Below are positions 1 through 8,410 of a DNA stretch of 64,000 bases, in pieces. The position numbers were made by a program, and so were the translations under genes. Below the pieces are notes generated by a model. It had not been told where the DNA came from. It did not search any database and was given only the letters and a program-made list of their open reading frames with translations. This DNA is from SG8-41 sp036555615 (GTDB taxonomy: Bacteria > Pseudomonadota > Gammaproteobacteria > Burkholderiales > SG8-41), in assembly GCA_036555615.1 (NCBI GenBank), contig DATBKZ010000082.1, positions 1 through 64,000 on the forward strand. Direction: 5' to 3'. Position 1 is the stretch's first letter. Each line of letters starts with the position of its first letter.

Positions 1-1
1 G

Positions 2-3000
2 GTCGACGCGATCGAAGGCATTCCGCCGGCAATCGCCATCGACCAGGTGAACCCCGTGCGCACGTCGCGCTCGACCGTGGGCACCATGACGGAGCTGAAC
101 GATCACCTGAAGCTGCTTTTCGCGCGCGCCGCGAGCCTCTACTGTCGCGGCTGCGGCGCACGGGTCGTGCGCGATACGCCCGACACGATCTACGCGGATC
201 TCGCCGTCCGGGCCGCTGCGGCCGCCAATCCCCGGCTCGTCATCACCTTTCCGGTCGGCGTGCCGAAGAATTTTTCCGAGGACGAGGTGAGCGGGCTGCT
301 CGCACGCCAGGGATACACCCGGATCCACGCGCGGCGCGATGGGCTGCTGGAAGTGGTGCAGGACCGCGTCCGCCTGTCTTCCGCGGAGCGCGCGCGGGTC
401 ATCGAGGCGCTCGAAGCCGCGCTGCGCGTCGGCCAAGGCCGCGTCAACGTCTATTCCGTCGCCGACGGCGACGCACGTCATCCCTCATCCCTCATCCCTC
501 CTCCCTCGCCGTGGAGATACTCCACGGACCTCCACTGCCCGGACTGCGACATCCACTACCAGGATCCGACGCCGAGCCTGTTTTCCTTCAATTCCCCGGT
601 CGGCGCCTGCGAAACCTGCCGCGGCTTCGGCCGCGTGATCGGCGTCGATTACGGGCTGGTCATTCCCAACGAGTCGAAGACGCTGCGTGAAGGCGCCATC
701 CGGCCGTGGCTCACCGAGACCTACCGCGGATGGAACGACGACCTCGTCGACTACGCGGGCAAGCGCGGCGTGCCGCTCGACACGCCGTGGCGCGAGCTCG
801 ACGCGCGCCACCGGCAGTGGGTCATGGACGGCGATCCGGGATGGGTGAGCTGGCGGAAATCCTGGCCCGGCAGCTGGTACGGCGTCGCGCGCTTCTTCAA
901 ATGGCTCGAATCCAAGGCCTACAAGATGCATGTGCGCGTGCTGCTCTCGCGCTACCGCGCGTACACGCCGTGCGCGGCGTGCCAAGGCGCGCGCCTGAAG
1001 CCCGAGGCGCTGGCCTGGCGGCTGGGGACGAAGCTGGACGCTGCCCGTGTGCCCGGCGAGCGCTTCGTGCCGGCCGGCGTCAACTACGGGAGCGAAGTGA
1101 CCGCCAGTCTGCCGGGCCTCACCGTCCACGATCTGATGCTGGCGCCGATCGAGAAGGCGCGCGCCTTCTTTGACGGCCTGGCTCTCCCCGCCCCGTTGGA
1201 CCAGGCAACCGAGACGCTGCTCGGCGATATCCGGGCGCGGTTTTCCTACCTCGGCGAGGTCGGGCTCGGCTATCTCACGCTCGACCGCCAGTCGCGCACT
1301 CTGTCGGGGGGAGAGGTGCAACGCATCAATCTCACCACGGCGCTCGGCACCTCGCTCACCAACGCGCTCTTCGTATTGGACGAGCCGTCCATCGGTCTGC
1401 ACCCGCGCGACATGGGGCGCGTCATCGGCGTGATGAAGAAGCTGCGCGGCGCCGGCAATTCGCTGGTGGTGGTCGAGCACGACCCCCAGATCATGCTTGC
1501 CGCCGACCGCGTCCTCGACCTCGGCCCGGGCCCGGGCGAGCGCGGCGGCCGCATCGTGTGCTTCGGCACGCCGGAAGCGCTGAAGCGAGCGCCGCATTCG
1601 CTCACCGCCGACTACCTTGCCGGCCGCAGGCGCGCCGACGGCGGCGCCGCACCACGGGCGCCCGGACGGGTCGGCCCGCGGCTGCAGCTCTTCGGCGCCG
1701 CCGAGCACAACCTCAAGAACATCGACGTGATGATCCCGCTCGAGCGCCTGGTATGCGTCACCGGCGTGTCAGGATCGGGGAAATCCACGCTGGTGCAGGA
1801 CGTGCTCCACGCGGCGCTGCTCAAGGCCAAGGGACGGCCCACCGAAGCACCCGGACGGCACCGCGGCCTGCGCGGTCACGAGCGCATCGCCGACGTCATC
1901 ATGGTGGACCAGTCGCCAATCGGGCGCACGACCCGCTCCAACCCCGCGAGCTACGTGGGCGCGTTCGACGCGATCCGCTCGCTCTTCGCCGGGACGCCGG
2001 GCGCAATCGAGCGGCGCTACAGCGCGGGCACCTTCAGCTTCAACTCGGGCAACGGGCGCTGCCCCGCCTGCAGCGGCAATGGCTTCGAGCGCGTCGAGAT
2101 GCAGTTCCTGTCCGACGTGTACCTGCGGTGCCCCGATTGCGGCGGGCGACGCTACCGGCCCGAGGTACTCGAAGTCAAGCTGGAGGGCCCGGCCACCGCT
2201 CGATCCACGAGTCACGAGTCACGAGTCACCGCGAAGTCAATCGCAGACGTGCTCGACATGACCGTGTCGGAGGCCGTCGAGTTCTTCCGCGATCATCCCG
2301 AAGTGACGCGCGCGCTCAGGCCGCTCGCCGACGTCGGGCTCGATTACCTGCGTCTCGGCCAGCCGGTGCCCACGCTCTCCGGGGGCGAAGCGCAGCGCCT
2401 GAAATTGGCGGGGCATCTGGCCGACGCCGCAACCACTCCGCCACCTCCCGGTGCCACCAAGGCCGGCGGGTTGGGGGGGACGCTGTTCCTGTTCGACGAG
2501 CCGACCACCGGCCTGCATTTCGACGACGTCGCGAAGCTCCTGCGCGCGTTCCGCAAGCTGCTCGCCGCCGGCCATTCGCTCGTCGTGATCGAGCACAACC
2601 TCGACGTCATCCGCGCGGCCGACTGGATCATCGACCTCGGACCCGAAGGCGGCGATGCCGGCGGCGAGATCGTGTGCTCGGGCGCGCCAGCGGAGGTCGT
2701 TGCCCATCCGATCTCGCACACCGGGAAGGCATTACGTGAGTACGAGTCCGCTTTCGCTCCGGCAGCGGCCGAGCCGCCCGCGCGCGCGCCCCATCCCTCA
2801 TCCCTCATCCCGCATCCCTCGATCCAGGTGCACGGCGCGCGCGAGCACAACCTGAAAAGCATCGACGTCGCGTTTCCGCGCAACCGCTTCACGGTGGTCA
2901 CCGGCGTCTCGGGCTCGGGCAAGTCCACGCTTGCATTCGACATCGTGTTCGCGGAGGGCCAGCGCCGCTACCTCGAGTCGCTCAACGCCTACGCGCGCCA

Positions 3001-5725
3001 GTTCGTCGAGCCTGCGGCGCGGCCCGACGTCGACGCCATATTCGGCATCCCGCCGACCGTCGCCATCGAGCAGCGCACGAGCCGCGGCGGCCGCAAGAGC
3101 ACCGTGGCGACGCTGACCGAGATTCATCACTTCCTGCGTCTGCTCTTCGTGAAGCTCGGCACGCAGCACTGCCCGCGCTGCGCGGTGCCGATCGAGCCGC
3201 AGAGCATGGACGCGATCGCGGCAAGGATCCTGCGCGAGCACCGCGGCTCGCGCGTGGGACTGCTCGCGCCGCTCGTCGTGAACCGCAAGGGCTACTACAC
3301 CGACCTCGCCCGCTGGGCGCGCGGCAAGGGTCACACGCACCTGCGCGTGGACCGGGAGTTCCTGCCGACCGACCGCTGGCCGCGCCTGTCGCGCTTTCAG
3401 GAGCACACGATCGAGCTGCCGGTGGCCGACACGCACGCGGTGCCGGGCAATGAAGCGGCGCTGCGCGCGGGGCTCGAACGCGCGCTCGGCTTCGGCAAGG
3501 GCGTCGTCCACGTGCTCGCGCCCCTGGAAGCGCTGGAGCGCGCGATGGAGAAGCGCGATCCCGCCCTCGCGGTGATGACTGAAACCGTGTTCTCGGTGAA
3601 GCGCGCCTGCCCGTCCTGCGGCGCGAGCTTCCCGGAGCTCGACCCCCGGCTCTTCTCCTACAACTCCCGGCACGGCTGGTGCGCGGCCTGCTACGGCACG
3701 GGCCTGAGCCTGCGGGGATTCGACGAGCAGCAGACCGGCGAGGAGATCTGGTGGAATGAATGGTACGAGGGTGAAGCCACAGCCTGCGGCGCCTGCGCGG
3801 GCAGGCGCCTCAACCCGACCGCGCTGGCGGTGCGCTTTCGTGACCGCTCGATTGCGGACCTCAGCCGTCTGTCCGTGGCGGATATCGAGACGTTCCTCTC
3901 GAATCTCCGCCTCGAGGGACGAGAAATGGAAATCGCCCGCGACATGGTGGCGGAGCTGAAAAGCCGCCTCGCGTTTCTGCGTGAAGTGGGGCTTTCCTAC
4001 CTCGCGCTCGACCGCGCCGCGCCCACGCTCTCCGGCGGCGAGGCGCAGCGTATCCGGCTCGCGGCGCAGCTGGGCTCCAACCTGCGCGGCGTCGCCTACA
4101 TCCTCGACGAGCCGACCATTGGCCTGCACCCGCGCGACAACCGCATCCTGCTCGACACGCTGGCGAAGCTCGAGGCCCGGGGCAATACGCTCGTGGTGGT
4201 CGAGCACGACGAGGACACTATCCGGCGCGCCGGGCACGTCATCGATCTTGGTCCCGGCGCGGGCCATCGCGGGGGCGAGGTCGTGGCGGCGGGCTCCGCG
4301 GACGAGCTCGTGCTTGTCCCCGCTTCGGTCACGGGTCGATTCCTCGCGCAGCCGCTCCGGCATCCCCTGCACGCGCCCCGCCCCGTGACTCCCGCCGCAC
4401 CCGCAGTCGCGGTTTACGGAGCGGCATTGCACAACCTCAGGGACCTCGACCTCCGCATCCCGCTCGGGCGGCTGATTGTGGTGACGGGCGTGTCCGGCTC
4501 GGGCAAATCCACGCTTGCCCGCGACGTGCTCTACGAGAACCTGCGCCGGCTCATCGCCTCGCGCCGCCCAAAGTCAGAAGTCCGAAGGCAGAAGGCGGAC
4601 CGTACAGCAGCGAGACGCGGAGCCGGATCTTCCCTCATCCCTCATCCCTCATCCCTCAAGTTGATCGGCTGCCGTTCGATTCGCGGCGCCGACCAGATTG
4701 CCCGGGTCTTGGAAGTGGACCAGACGCCCATCGGCAAGACGCCGCGCTCCTGCCCTGCGACCTATGTCGGCTTCTGGGACACCGTACGCCGGCTCTACGC
4801 CGAGGTTCCCGAAGCGCGCATGCGCGGCTACACCGCCTCGCGCTTCTCTTTCAACACCGCGGGCGGGCGCTGCGACGCGTGCGAGGGGCAGGGGCTGAAG
4901 CGGATCGAGATGTCCTTCCTCCCTGACGTGAAGGTCACGTGCGAAGCGTGCCGCGGCGCGCGCTTCAATCCGGAAACGCTCGCCGTGCGCTTCAAGGACC
5001 GGAGCATCGGCGACGTGCTGCGCATGAGCGTCGACGAAGCGGTGGAATTTTTCGCGGCGCATCCCTCGATTCACCACGCGCTCGCGCTGCTGCAGGACGT
5101 GGGCCTGGGTTACCTCACGCTCGGCCAACAGAGCCCGACGCTTTCCGGCGGCGAGGCCCAGCGCATCAAGCTGGTGACCGAGCTCGCCAAGGTTCGAAGC
5201 ACCGATCGAGTGGCATCCCCTCCTGCCGGAGGGCGAGCCGGGGTTTCGATGAGCATGCCTCTGAGCCGGCGAGTGACCAACTCGATGCAGCGAGTTGGGA
5301 CGGGCGGGGTGGCGCGCGGCGCCGGGGTGGTGGGAGGCGAATCACGGTCCACGCTCTACGTGCTCGATGAGCCGACGGTCGGCCTGCACATGGCTGACGT
5401 CGAGAAGCTCGTGCGCGTGCTGCACCGGCTGGTGGACGCCGGCAACACGGTCGTCGTGATCGAGCACAACCTCGACGTGATTGCCGAGGCCGACTGGATC
5501 CTCGACCTCGGGCCGGAAGGCGGCGACGCCGGCGGCCGCATCGTCGCGCAGGGCTCCCCGGCAGATATCGTCAGGACATTCCCCTCCTTGGCGAGGAGGG
5601 GTGGCGGCGAAGCCGACGGGGTGGTGCGCTCCCACACCGCGCCGATCCTGTCGGAATTCCTCGCCGAGCCGCGCCGGCAGGCGCGGACGCGGCCCGATGC
5701 CATCCGGCTTGCCCGCCGCGCATGA
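2..5725 (+). CDS. uvrA: Double-length UvrA-like excinuclease ABC ATPase, 5' end outside window
   Basis: The reading frame is open from the first base, so the gene begins upstream; the GTG at 47 is an internal Val (context IAIDQVNPVRTSRSTVGT). The visible 1907 residues hold the rest of one UvrA and a complete second UvrA fused head to tail. ABC signatures LSGGE lie near nt 1301, 2375, 4029 and 5141; Walker A motifs GVSGSGKST near 1763, 2903 and 4487; the first Walker A must lie upstream. CxxC zinc-finger pairs accompany each half. UvrA is the damage-recognition ATPase of nucleotide excision repair; normal UvrA is about 940 residues and works as a dimer, so the fusion mimics a tethered dimer. 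Tandem double UvrA proteins occur in betaproteobacteria beside a normal uvrA; whether this one repairs DNA is not shown here. Several loops carry in-frame low-complexity insertions encoded by DNA repeats (listed separately). Confidence 0.95.
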   Translation, partial: VDAIEGIPPAIAIDQVNPVRTSRSTVGTMTELNDHLKLLFARAASLYCRGCGARVVRDTPDTIYADLAVRAAAAANPRLVITFPVGVPKNFSEDEVSGLLARQGYTRIHARRDGLLEVVQDRVRLSSAERARVIEALEAALRVGQGRVNVYSVADGDARHPSSLIPPPSPWRYSTDLHCPDCDIHYQDPTPSLFSFNSPVGACETCRGFGRVIGVDYGLVIPNESKTLREGAIRPWLTETYRGWNDDLVDYAGKRGVPLDTPWRELDARHRQWVMDGDPGWVSWRKSWPGSWYGVARFFKWLESKAYKMHVRVLLSRYRAYTPCAACQGARLKPEALAWRLGTKLDAARVPGERFVPAGVNYGSEVTASLPGLTVHDLMLAPIEKARAFFDGLALPAPLDQATETLLGDIRARFSYLGEVGLGYLTLDRQSRTLSGGEVQRINLTTALGTSLTNALFVLDEPSIGLHPRDMGRVIGVMKKLRGAGNSLVVVEHDPQIMLAADRVLDLGPGPGERGGRIVCFGTPEALKRAPHSLTADYLAGRRRADGGAAPRAPGRVGPRLQLFGAAEHNLKNIDVMIPLERLVCVTGVSGSGKSTLVQDVLHAALLKAKGRPTEAPGRHRGLRGHERIADVIMVDQSPIGRTTRSNPASYVGAFDAIRSLFAGTPGAIERRYSAGTFSFNSGNGRCPACSGNGFERVEMQFLSDVYLRCPDCGGRRYRPEVLEVKLEGPATARSTSHESRVTAKSIADVLDMTVSEAVEFFRDHPEVTRALRPLADVGLDYLRLGQPVPTLSGGEAQRLKLAGHLADAATTPPPPGATKAGGLGGTLFLFDEPTTGLHFDDVAKLLRAFRKLLAAGHSLVVIEHNLDVIRAADWIIDLGPEGGDAGGEIVCSGAPAEVVAHPISHTGKALREYESAFAPAAAEPPARAPHPSSLIPHPSIQVHGAREHNLKSIDVAFPRNRFTVVTGVSGSGKSTLAFDIVFAEGQRRYLESLNAYARQFVEPAARPDVDAIFGIPPTVAIEQRTSRGGRKSTVATLTEIHHFLRLLFVKLGTQHCPRCAVPIEPQSMDAIAARILREHRGSRVGLLAPLVVNRKGYYTDLARWARGKGHTHLRVDREFLPTDRWPRLSRFQEHTIELPVADTHAVPGNEAALRAGLERALGFGKGVVHVLAPLEALERAMEKRDPALAVMTETVFSVKRACPSCGASFPELDPRLFSYNSRHGWCAACYGTGLSLRGFDEQQTGEEIWWNEWYEGEATACGACAGRRLNPTALAVRFRDRSIADLSRLSVADIETFLSNLRLEGREMEIARDMVAELKSRLAFLREVGLSYLALDRAAPTLSGGEAQRIRLAAQLGSNLRGVAYILDEPTIGLHPRDNRILLDTLAKLEARGNTLVVVEHDEDTIRRAGHVIDLGPGAGHRGGEVVAAGSADELVLVPASVTGRFLAQPLRHPLHAPRPVTPAAPAVAVYGAALHNLRDLDLRIPLGRLIVVTGVSGSGKSTLARDVLYENLRRLIASRRPKSEVRRQKADRTAARRGAGSSLIPHPSSLKLIGCRSIRGADQIARVLEVDQTPIGKTPRSCPATYVGFWDTVRRLYAEVPEARMRGYTASRFSFNTAGGRCDACEGQGLKRIEMSFLPDVKVTCEACRGARFNPETLAVRFKDRSIGDVLRMSVDEAVEFFAAHPSIHHALALLQDVGLGYLTLGQQSPTLSGGEAQRIKLVTELAKVRSTDRVASPPAGGRAGVSMSMPLSRRVTNSMQRVGTGGVARGAGVVGGESRSTLYVLDEPTVGLHMADVEKLVRVLHRLVDAGNTVVVIEHNLDVIAEADWILDLGPEGGDAGGRIVAQGSPADIVRTFPSLARRGGGEADGVVRSHTAPILSEFLAEPRRQARTRPDAIRLARRA
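481..508. repeat. 28-bp heptamer repeat inside uvrA (TCCCTCA family)
   Basis: Four 7-bp units: TCCCTCA, TCCCTCA, TCCCTCC, TCCCTCG. The repeat lies in frame inside the first UvrA half and encodes a Pro/Ser-rich loop (HPSSLIPPPSP) that ordinary UvrA lacks. The same family recurs at 2794 and 4631. Confidence 0.85.
2204..2231. repeat. 28-bp heptamer repeat inside uvrA (GTCACGA family)
   Basis: Four 7-bp units (TCCACGA, GTCACGA, GTCACGA, GTCACCG) in frame, encoding STSHESRVT in a loop of the second ABC module of the first half. It has the same length and heptamer architecture as the other uvrA insertions but a different unit sequence. Confidence 0.8.
2794..2821. repeat. 28-bp heptamer repeat at the junction of the two UvrA halves
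   Basis: Four units TCCCTCA, TCCCTCA, TCCCGCA, TCCCTCG, encoding HPSSLIPHPS. It sits exactly in the linker between the two UvrA copies, just before the second copy begins (IQVHGAREHNLKSID). Confidence 0.85.
4572..4599. repeat. 28-bp heptamer repeat inside uvrA (AGTCAGA family)
   Basis: Units AGTCAGA, AGTCCGA, AGGCAGA, AGGCGGA in frame, encoding KSEVRRQKAD in the loop following the fourth Walker A helix. A further heptamer repeat follows 31 bp later. Confidence 0.75.
4631..4658. repeat. 28-bp heptamer repeat inside uvrA, perfect TCCCTCA x4
   Basis: Four perfect TCCCTCA units in frame, encoding SLIPHPSSL. Together with the repeat at 4572 it expands the loop between the Walker A helix and the conserved VDQTPIGKTPRS segment. 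Confidence 0.85.
5214..5340. repeat. Palindromic REP-like insertion inside uvrA
   Basis: About 125 bp between the residues ELAKV and TLYVLDEPT, which are nearly adjacent in ordinary UvrA. It contains GC-rich inverted repeats (CCCCTCC...GGAGGG near 5217) and a GGGGTGGCGCGCGGCG-type tail near 5306 also seen in many betaproteobacterial extragenic repeats. The reading frame is kept throughout and encodes a Gly/Arg/Val-rich loop. Confidence 0.65.
5578..5640. repeat. Second palindromic REP-like insertion near the uvrA 3' end
   Basis: An 8-bp-arm palindrome CCCCTCCT / AGGAGGGG with loop TGGCG (about 5581-5601) is followed by a GGTGGCGGCG...GGGGTGGT tail. It is in frame and encodes FPSLARRGGGEADGVV shortly before the C terminus. 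The same element type lies at 5214. Confidence 0.7.
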
Positions 5726-5747
5726 CCGCGCGCGGCGCTCGGCGAAA

Positions 5748-6929
5748 CTAGCTGCCTTTCCAGAACTCGACGAGCTGGCTGCGCTCCGTGAACGCGGACG
5801 CCGCCACCCCCGCGACGATCGCCCAGAAGGCGGAGGTGATTCCGAGCACGCTGAAGGGCGTCGCCGCGACGACGAACGCCACGAGCGCACCAAAGCGCAG
5901 GCTTCCCCCGAATGATTTTTCCAGCGCGTCCTGCAGCGAGGAGATGATCGCGACCCCCGCGAGGGCATAGATGTAGGCCCGCGGCAGCACGTTCAACAGC
6001 GACGCAAGCGGCGTTGCCGCCATGGCCATGATGATCGTCAGGGCGGCGGCAATGACCGCCGCCCAGTAGCGCCCCGCGGCCGGCCCGGCGTCAGCGGAAG
6101 CCAGTATCGCGACGCCGGTCCGCGCAACCGTGGCGGCATGGCCGCCGAGCAGGGCGTTGACGATGGAGTTCACGCCGACGAGAGTCGAGATCGCGTTGAC
6201 CGGAACCCGGTACCCCTGCGCGAGGAGAAATCCCAGTCCCTGGACGTTGCCCAGGCCCATCGCCAGCACCACCATCGGCAGGCTGACTGCAACGAACGCG
6301 GAGGCCGAAAACGCCACATCCGGCAGCACTAGCACTGGAGCGGTCCACTCGACCGGCGCTGCGCCGCCCGTGCTGACCGCGGCGACCGCGACGGCGCCGC
6401 CGACGACCGCGAGCCCCACCGGCGGCACGCGTGGATTCCCGATGAGCCGCCCAAGCAGGTAGCACCCGACCACCGTTCCGGCCACGGCCACGTCCTCGAC
6501 GGTGGCCCGGACCATGCGCACGATGTACTCGAGTATGCTGCCCGCAAACATCCCCATGATGATGGGCAGCGGCAGCCATCTCATGATCCTCGCGCCGACG
6601 CCGAGCAGCCCCAGCACCAGCAGCAGCACGCCCGCCGCCAGATTGGCGCCCACCAGCTCGGCGAAGGTGAAGCGGTCGACGAGCGTGCCCAGGTACACGA
6701 GGCCGGGTATCGTCCAGGTGATCGGGATGGGCTGGCGGAACCAGAGCGAGGCTGCGATCGATGACACGGCGCCGCTGAACCAGACGATGAAGATCCAGCT
6801 CGACGTCTGCGCGGTCGTGAGGCCGAGCTGCTCCGAGACCGAGATGTGCAGCGGCACCGCGCCGAAGGCGTACCACACGAATGCGGTCAGCCCCGCCCAC
6901 CACGCGGCGGCATGCAGTTCCCTCACCAC
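5748..6929 (-). CDS. BenE-family benzoate/H+ symporter-like transporter
   Basis: A 393-residue polytopic membrane protein with about 12 hydrophobic segments and typical BenE-family features: an N-terminal GLTAFVWYAFGAVPLHI segment, PIPITWTIPGL in the second helix region, and GVNSIVNALLGGHAATVART in the middle. Family members import benzoate or related aromatic acids with protons. The GTG start at 6929 is preceded by a strong GAGGAGGA ribosome site. It stands alone, divergent from the GTPase/carbamate-kinase pair and convergent with uvrA; no aromatic catabolic genes are adjacent, so the substrate is not established. Confidence 0.85.
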   Translation of the reverse strand: MVRELHAAAWWAGLTAFVWYAFGAVPLHISVSEQLGLTTAQTSSWIFIVWFSGAVSSIAASLWFRQPIPITWTIPGLVYLGTLVDRFTFAELVGANLAAGVLLLVLGLLGVGARIMRWLPLPIIMGMFAGSILEYIVRMVRATVEDVAVAGTVVGCYLLGRLIGNPRVPPVGLAVVGGAVAVAAVSTGGAAPVEWTAPVLVLPDVAFSASAFVAVSLPMVVLAMGLGNVQGLGFLLAQGYRVPVNAISTLVGVNSIVNALLGGHAATVARTGVAILASADAGPAAGRYWAAVIAAALTIIMAMAATPLASLLNVLPRAYIYALAGVAIISSLQDALEKSFGGSLRFGALVAFVVAATPFSVLGITSAFWAIVAGVAASAFTERSQLVEFWKGS

Positions 6930-7060
6930 GGCCGTTCCTCCTCGCGGGCTAGTGTAACGCCTCTCCCGGGCCGCTTGCCCGCGCGCTTGATCCAGCGCAA
7001 GCTCCGGCGGGCCGCGGCGTGATCAGATTGCCGAATCGGCGGGCCCACCTGGTGCAAGCA

Positions 7061-8410
7061 ATGTCCAGTTCCAAGCGTCGAACGCGCGTCGTGATCCTCG
7101 GCGCCGGCGGGCGCGACTTCCACAACTTCAACGTCGTCTATCGCGACGATCCGGCGATCGAGGTGGTCGCGTTCACCGCGGCGCAAATTCCCGGCATCGC
7201 GGGGCGCCGCTACCCGCCTGTGCTCGCCGGCGCGCTCTACCCCAGCGGCATTCCGATCGTCGCCGAGCCGGAGATGGAGGCGCTGGTGCGCGGAGGCGGC
7301 GCGGACCTTGTGGTGTTCGCCTACAGCGACGTGACGCACGCGCACGTCATGCACCTCGCCTCGCGCGCGCTCGCCGCGGGTGCGGATTTCGCTCTGCTCG
7401 GCCCCGCCCGCACCATGCTCGAGGCGGGCGTTCCCGTGATCGCGGTGTCCGCAGTGCGCACGGGTTGCGGCAAGTCACAGGTCGTGCGCTACCTGTCGCG
7501 CCGCCTGCGGGAGCGGCGCGTGCGCGTCGCCATCGTGCGCCATCCCATGGCCTACGGCGATCTCGAGCGTGGCCGGCTGCAGCGATTCGCGGCGCGGGGC
7601 GATCTCGATGCCGCAGACTGCACGATCGAGGAGCGCGAGGAGTTCGAGCCGCACCTTGCCGCGGGCAGCGTCGTATTCGCCGGGGTGGATTACGCGGCCG
7701 TCATCGCCGCTGCCCGGGCCGAAGGCGATGTCATCGTCTGGGACGGCGGCAACAACGATTTCCCGCTCGTGCGCCCCGATCTGCACGTGGTGCTCGTGGA
7801 TGCCCTGCGGCCCGGCCACGAGACCACCCACCATCCGGGTGAAGCGGTGCTGCGCATGGCGGACGTCGTGGTCGTCGCGAAATCCGACGCAGCGGACACC
7901 GCGGAGGTCGCGCGCCTCGTCGCGAGCGTGAAGGCCGTCAATCCGCGTGCACCCGTCATTCTCGGCAGCTCCCCCGTCACTCTCGAGGAGGCCGCCGCGG
8001 TCCGCGGCAGGTCGGTGCTGGCGGTGGAGGACGGCCCCACGATCACCCACGGCGGCATGCCCTATGGGGCTGCGTATGCCGCGGCGCTGCGCGCCGGCGC
8101 CGCACGACTCATCGACCCGCGGCCATACGCGAGCGGCGGCCTTGCCGCGGTCTACGCGGCGCACCCGCACATCGGGCCGGTGCTGCCCGCGATGGGCTAC
8201 TCGCGCGATCAGCTGGAAGAGCTGCGGCGGACGATCGGCGCCACGCCGGCCGATGTTGTCGTCGCCGGCACGCCTATCGATCTGGGAGCGTTGCTGCCGG
8301 TGAACAAGCCGGTCGTGCGCGCGCGCTACGACTACGCCGAAGGCGGCGGCCGGAGCCTGTGGAACGAAGTCGAGGGCTTTGTCGAGCGCCGCCTGGAGCG
8401 CAGCCGATGA
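7061..8410 (+). CDS. Cyclic 2,3-diphosphoglycerate synthetase-like P-loop GTPase
   Basis: A 449-residue protein starting at the ATG at 7061; the upstream in-frame GTG at 7019 would add 14 unsupported residues. The N-terminal Rossmann-like part begins VVILGAGGRDFHNFN; a P-loop SAVRTGCGKSQV lies near residues 130-145, and DVIVWDGGNNDFP resembles the Walker B region of this family. Archaeal relatives make cyclic 2,3-diphosphoglycerate, but bacterial members next to carbamate kinase have no proven reaction. Its stop overlaps the start of arcC (ATGA at 8407-8410), so the two are translationally coupled. I infer a shared step involving an acyl/carbamoyl phosphate; that is not demonstrated. Confidence 0.85.
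   Translation: MSSSKRRTRVVILGAGGRDFHNFNVVYRDDPAIEVVAFTAAQIPGIAGRRYPPVLAGALYPSGIPIVAEPEMEALVRGGGADLVVFAYSDVTHAHVMHLASRALAAGADFALLGPARTMLEAGVPVIAVSAVRTGCGKSQVVRYLSRRLRERRVRVAIVRHPMAYGDLERGRLQRFAARGDLDAADCTIEEREEFEPHLAAGSVVFAGVDYAAVIAAARAEGDVIVWDGGNNDFPLVRPDLHVVLVDALRPGHETTHHPGEAVLRMADVVVVAKSDAADTAEVARLVASVKAVNPRAPVILGSSPVTLEEAAAVRGRSVLAVEDGPTITHGGMPYGAAYAAALRAGAARLIDPRPYASGGLAAVYAAHPHIGPVLPAMGYSRDQLEELRRTIGATPADVVVAGTPIDLGALLPVNKPVVRARYDYAEGGGRSLWNEVEGFVERRLERSR

Noticed and set aside
47..49. GTG at 47 as the true start of uvrA
   Set aside because: Upstream residues (VDAIEGIPPAIAIDQ) continue the conserved UvrA alignment to the window edge.
2798..4432. 544-codon minus-strand frame within uvrA
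   Set aside because: Opposite a conserved UvrA half; its translation is Arg/Ala-rich and without recognisable motifs.
481..4658. CRISPR-like or VNTR reading of the uvrA repeats
   Set aside because: Units are 7 bp without spacers and without cas genes; they are tandem heptamers, not a CRISPR array.
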